From Billgrantia saliphila (GTDB taxonomy: Bacteria; Pseudomonadota; Gammaproteobacteria; Pseudomonadales; Halomonadaceae), in assembly GCF_002930105.1 (NCBI RefSeq), contig NZ_PJRN01000001.1, positions 372,001 through 436,000 of the forward strand: DNA of 64,000 nt, read 5' to 3'. The notes beneath the pieces were generated by a model that saw only the letters and a list, made by a program, of their open reading frames with translations, had not been told where the DNA came from and ran no database searches. The translations under genes and the position numbers were made by a program. Of this stretch, positions 62,373-64,000 are shown in pieces (positions within the stretch are counted from its first letter, which is position 1; each line of letters opens with the position of its first letter).

Positions 62373-63593
62373 ATGTTGATGCGCAAGACACGGAAACCTC
62401 GTGAGTATCAGAACCGCCGCCTGGATGCGTTGGCCGAACCGCCGGAAATGGGACACGAGCTCTTCGTCGGCTTGAGCTCGCTGCGCGATACGCTCAGTCG
62501 CCGTCATCATTCGCGCGATTTCGCCTTTGCACACGCACGCTACCTACGCAGCCGCGTCCTGGCGCTTGGGCTCGTCTTCTCGCTGCTTTCTCCGCTTTGG
62601 ATCGTGGTGGATGCGTTGGTACTCCCCGTGGAGCTGTTGAAGTATACCCTGGTGGGTCGGGTGGCGCTGATGCTGGGGCTGTTGGCCGCGCTGCTGCTCG
62701 CGTTTTCCAGCGGTGAGCGAATACGCCGAATTCGCTTGAGTGCCGGTATGCTGCTGGCCCTGCCGGCAGCCTTCTACCTCTTCGTCCTGGTCATGCTGCC
62801 CGAACGGCAGGTGGGAAGCCTGGTGGGCTATGGGTTCATTCCTTTCTTGCTGGTGGCATCGCTGAGCGTCTTCCCCTTTACGCTGCTGGAGTCGCTGTTT
62901 GCCGGCATCCTTCTGATGGGGCTGCTGGGTTTTTCGCAGACGATCGACGGCAGTTGGTTGACTGGCCGCGGCATGGAAGCCTTCTGGCTGCTTTCGAGCC
63001 TGTTGTCGGTGTCTCTGGCGGCGAATCATTTCCAGCTCAGCCTGCTGCTCCGGCTTTACCGCCAGGCGACCCATGATCCCCTGACGGGGCTTTTCAATCG
63101 TGGGGCGCTGGAAGTCCATCTGACCAAGATCCAGGCGTGGCAACGTGAAACCGAAGGGCCTGGCAGCGTGGGCAGTATTCCTTGTTCGCTACTGCTGCTC
63201 GATCTCGATCACTTCAAGCGGATCAATGACAATTACGGCCATTCCGTTGGCGATACGGTGTTGCAGCAGTTTGCCGAGCTGCTCGTGGGCCAGACCCGTC
63301 GCCATGACTGTGTGGCACGCTACGGCGGCGAGGAGTTCGTCGTGCTGCTGGTTGGCAGCGGCCAGGCGCGAGCCATGGAAGTAGCCGAGCGTATTCGCTT
63401 TGCCGTGGAGACGTTCGAATTCACCGACCACGAAGAGCAGCGCATTCCCATCACCACGAGCATCGGAGTGACTCGCCTGCAACAGGATGAGTCGCCGTCA
63501 TCGGCGCTCAGGCGCGCCGACGAGGCGCTCTATCAGGCCAAGCGCGATGGCCGCAATCAGGTGGCAGCAGTCGAGGCGATGGTCGACATCTAG
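62373..63593 (+). CDS. Membrane diguanylate cyclase
   Basis: This 406-residue protein has an N-terminal cytoplasmic stretch, about six hydrophobic helices (about residues 58-235; LVFSLLSPLWIVVDALVLPV, MLLALPAAFYLFVLVMLP) and a C-terminal GGDEF domain with intact YGGEEF near 317. RRHD five residues before the motif is an inhibitory I-site. The membrane region resembles MASE-type sensors; I do not assign a class. The ATG at 62373 has AAGG upstream; the open frame extends to 62262 without support. It should synthesise c-di-GMP, probably responding to a membrane or small-molecule signal. Confidence 0.9.
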   Translation: MLMRKTRKPREYQNRRLDALAEPPEMGHELFVGLSSLRDTLSRRHHSRDFAFAHARYLRSRVLALGLVFSLLSPLWIVVDALVLPVELLKYTLVGRVALMLGLLAALLLAFSSGERIRRIRLSAGMLLALPAAFYLFVLVMLPERQVGSLVGYGFIPFLLVASLSVFPFTLLESLFAGILLMGLLGFSQTIDGSWLTGRGMEAFWLLSSLLSVSLAANHFQLSLLLRLYRQATHDPLTGLFNRGALEVHLTKIQAWQRETEGPGSVGSIPCSLLLLDLDHFKRINDNYGHSVGDTVLQQFAELLVGQTRRHDCVARYGGEEFVVLLVGSGQARAMEVAERIRFAVETFEFTDHEEQRIPITTSIGVTRLQQDESPSSALRRADEALYQAKRDGRNQVAAVEAMVDI

Positions 63594-63662
63594 CCGTCCC
63601 GGCTCAAGTTTTCCGGTTTCCCGCCGATAGACAAGTCAAGAAAAGTCACTAGCGGGGGCCGC

Positions 63663-64000
63663 ATGCCCAACAATTCTCGGCAGGTGGCACTACATACCTG
63701 GCTGATGCTGGTGCCGGTGCTGCTCGTGGTCATGGGGGCAATCAATGGGCTGGCGGCCTGGCAGCTGCCGGTCGGCCTGCACCCGTCGCGTGCCAGCCTG
63801 CCGTTGATGTTGCTGGTGGGTGCCGGTCTGCTGGCGATACTGCTACAGCGCTTGCAGTGGGCGCGGCTATGCGGTGCGCTACTGCTGCCGTTCGGACTGC
63901 ACGCTCCGCTGCAAGCGCTGTGGCCGACTCTCCTCGTGCTGCCCTTGCCATGGCAAGAGCCGCTAACGCCGGCTACCAGCATTGCGGTGCTGATGGTTTC
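63663..64000 (+). CDS. Partial membrane protein, open at the window edge
   Basis: An ATG at 63663 opens a frame with no stop through position 64000, giving at least 112 residues. The product has at least three hydrophobic helices (MLVPVLLVVMGAINGLAAW, LMLLVGAGLLAILL, LLPFGLHAPLQALWPTLLVL). It follows the diguanylate cyclase by 69 bp on the same strand. I cannot name it from this fragment; a membrane sensor or transporter is possible. Confidence 0.6.
   Translation, partial: MPNNSRQVALHTWLMLVPVLLVVMGAINGLAAWQLPVGLHPSRASLPLMLLVGAGLLAILLQRLQWARLCGALLLPFGLHAPLQALWPTLLVLPLPWQEPLTPATSIAVLMV

Noticed and set aside
1-64000. CRISPR arrays, rRNA genes, intact insertion sequences, replication origin
   Set aside because: I looked for regularly spaced repeats, rRNA sequence, transposase motifs and DnaA-box clusters and saw none.

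Overview
The window looks like a chromosomal segment of a GC-rich gammaproteobacterium, most likely Halomonas or a close relative in the Halomonadaceae. The reasons are the gacA-uvrC-pgsA-tRNA(Gly)-tRNA(Cys)-tRNA(Leu) order, the gammaproteobacterial flagellar operons, and TRAP uptake systems. This assignment is inference from gene content; no marker gene such as 16S rRNA is present.

Layout. (1) 1-1125: a decayed integrative element of about 1 kb at the 3' end of tRNA-Leu(UAA), bounded by a 56-bp direct repeat and holding the C-terminus of a tyrosine recombinase. (2) 1039-4915: three tRNAs behind a near-consensus promoter, then pgsA, uvrC, gacA, and a tRNA-Ala(GGC) on the other strand. (3) 5041-10895: a six-gene catabolic operon (GntR regulator, family III CoA-transferase, TRAP transporter M-P-Q, HMG-CoA-lyase-family enzyme) with two identical palindromes upstream. 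(4) 11104-18601: a small exported protein, an SDR, an HD alarmone-hydrolase-like protein, an amidase, a degenerate PAS-GGDEF-EAL protein and an intact Cache-PAS-GGDEF cyclase. (5) 18866-44031: flagellar genes flgNMA, flgBCDEFGHIJKL, fliFGHIJKLMNOPQR on the minus strand, fliE, flaG. (6) 44416-47993: a CBS-PAS-GGDEF-EAL protein and an orphan MotB-like protein. (7) 48101-56493: two tandem chemoreceptors with identical signalling halves, fliD, a frameshifted second flagellin, and intact fliC. (8) 56625-60465: an AT-rich chimeric TPR/GT41/FkbM-like/methyltransferase gene and a small unknown gene, probably for flagellin modification. (9) 60478-64000: an exported protein, an SprA-like HELAH metalloprotease, a DUF2835 protein, a membrane diguanylate cyclase and a truncated membrane-protein gene.

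How the genes work together. Most of the window builds and tunes the flagellum: export gate and ATPase (fliOPQR, fliHIJ), MS and C rings (fliF, fliGMN), rod, rings and hook (flgB-J, fliE, fliK), junction, cap and filament (flgKL, fliD, fliC), and secretion checkpoint proteins (flgM, flgN). Eight sigma-28 promoters of the form TAAA-N15-GCCGATAA precede flgM, flgK, flaG, both chemoreceptor genes, fliD and fliC, plus a decayed one before the broken flagellin. FlgM is therefore made from a promoter of the sigma factor it inhibits. Four GGDEF proteins interspersed with these genes suggest c-di-GMP control of motility. flhA, flhB, fliA, flhDC or fleQ, motA and the che kinase genes are not in this window.

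The best candidate for something undescribed is the filament-modification locus next to fliC (56625-60465), followed by the identical-signalling receptor pair and the catabolic operon with its 63-bp-spaced palindromes.
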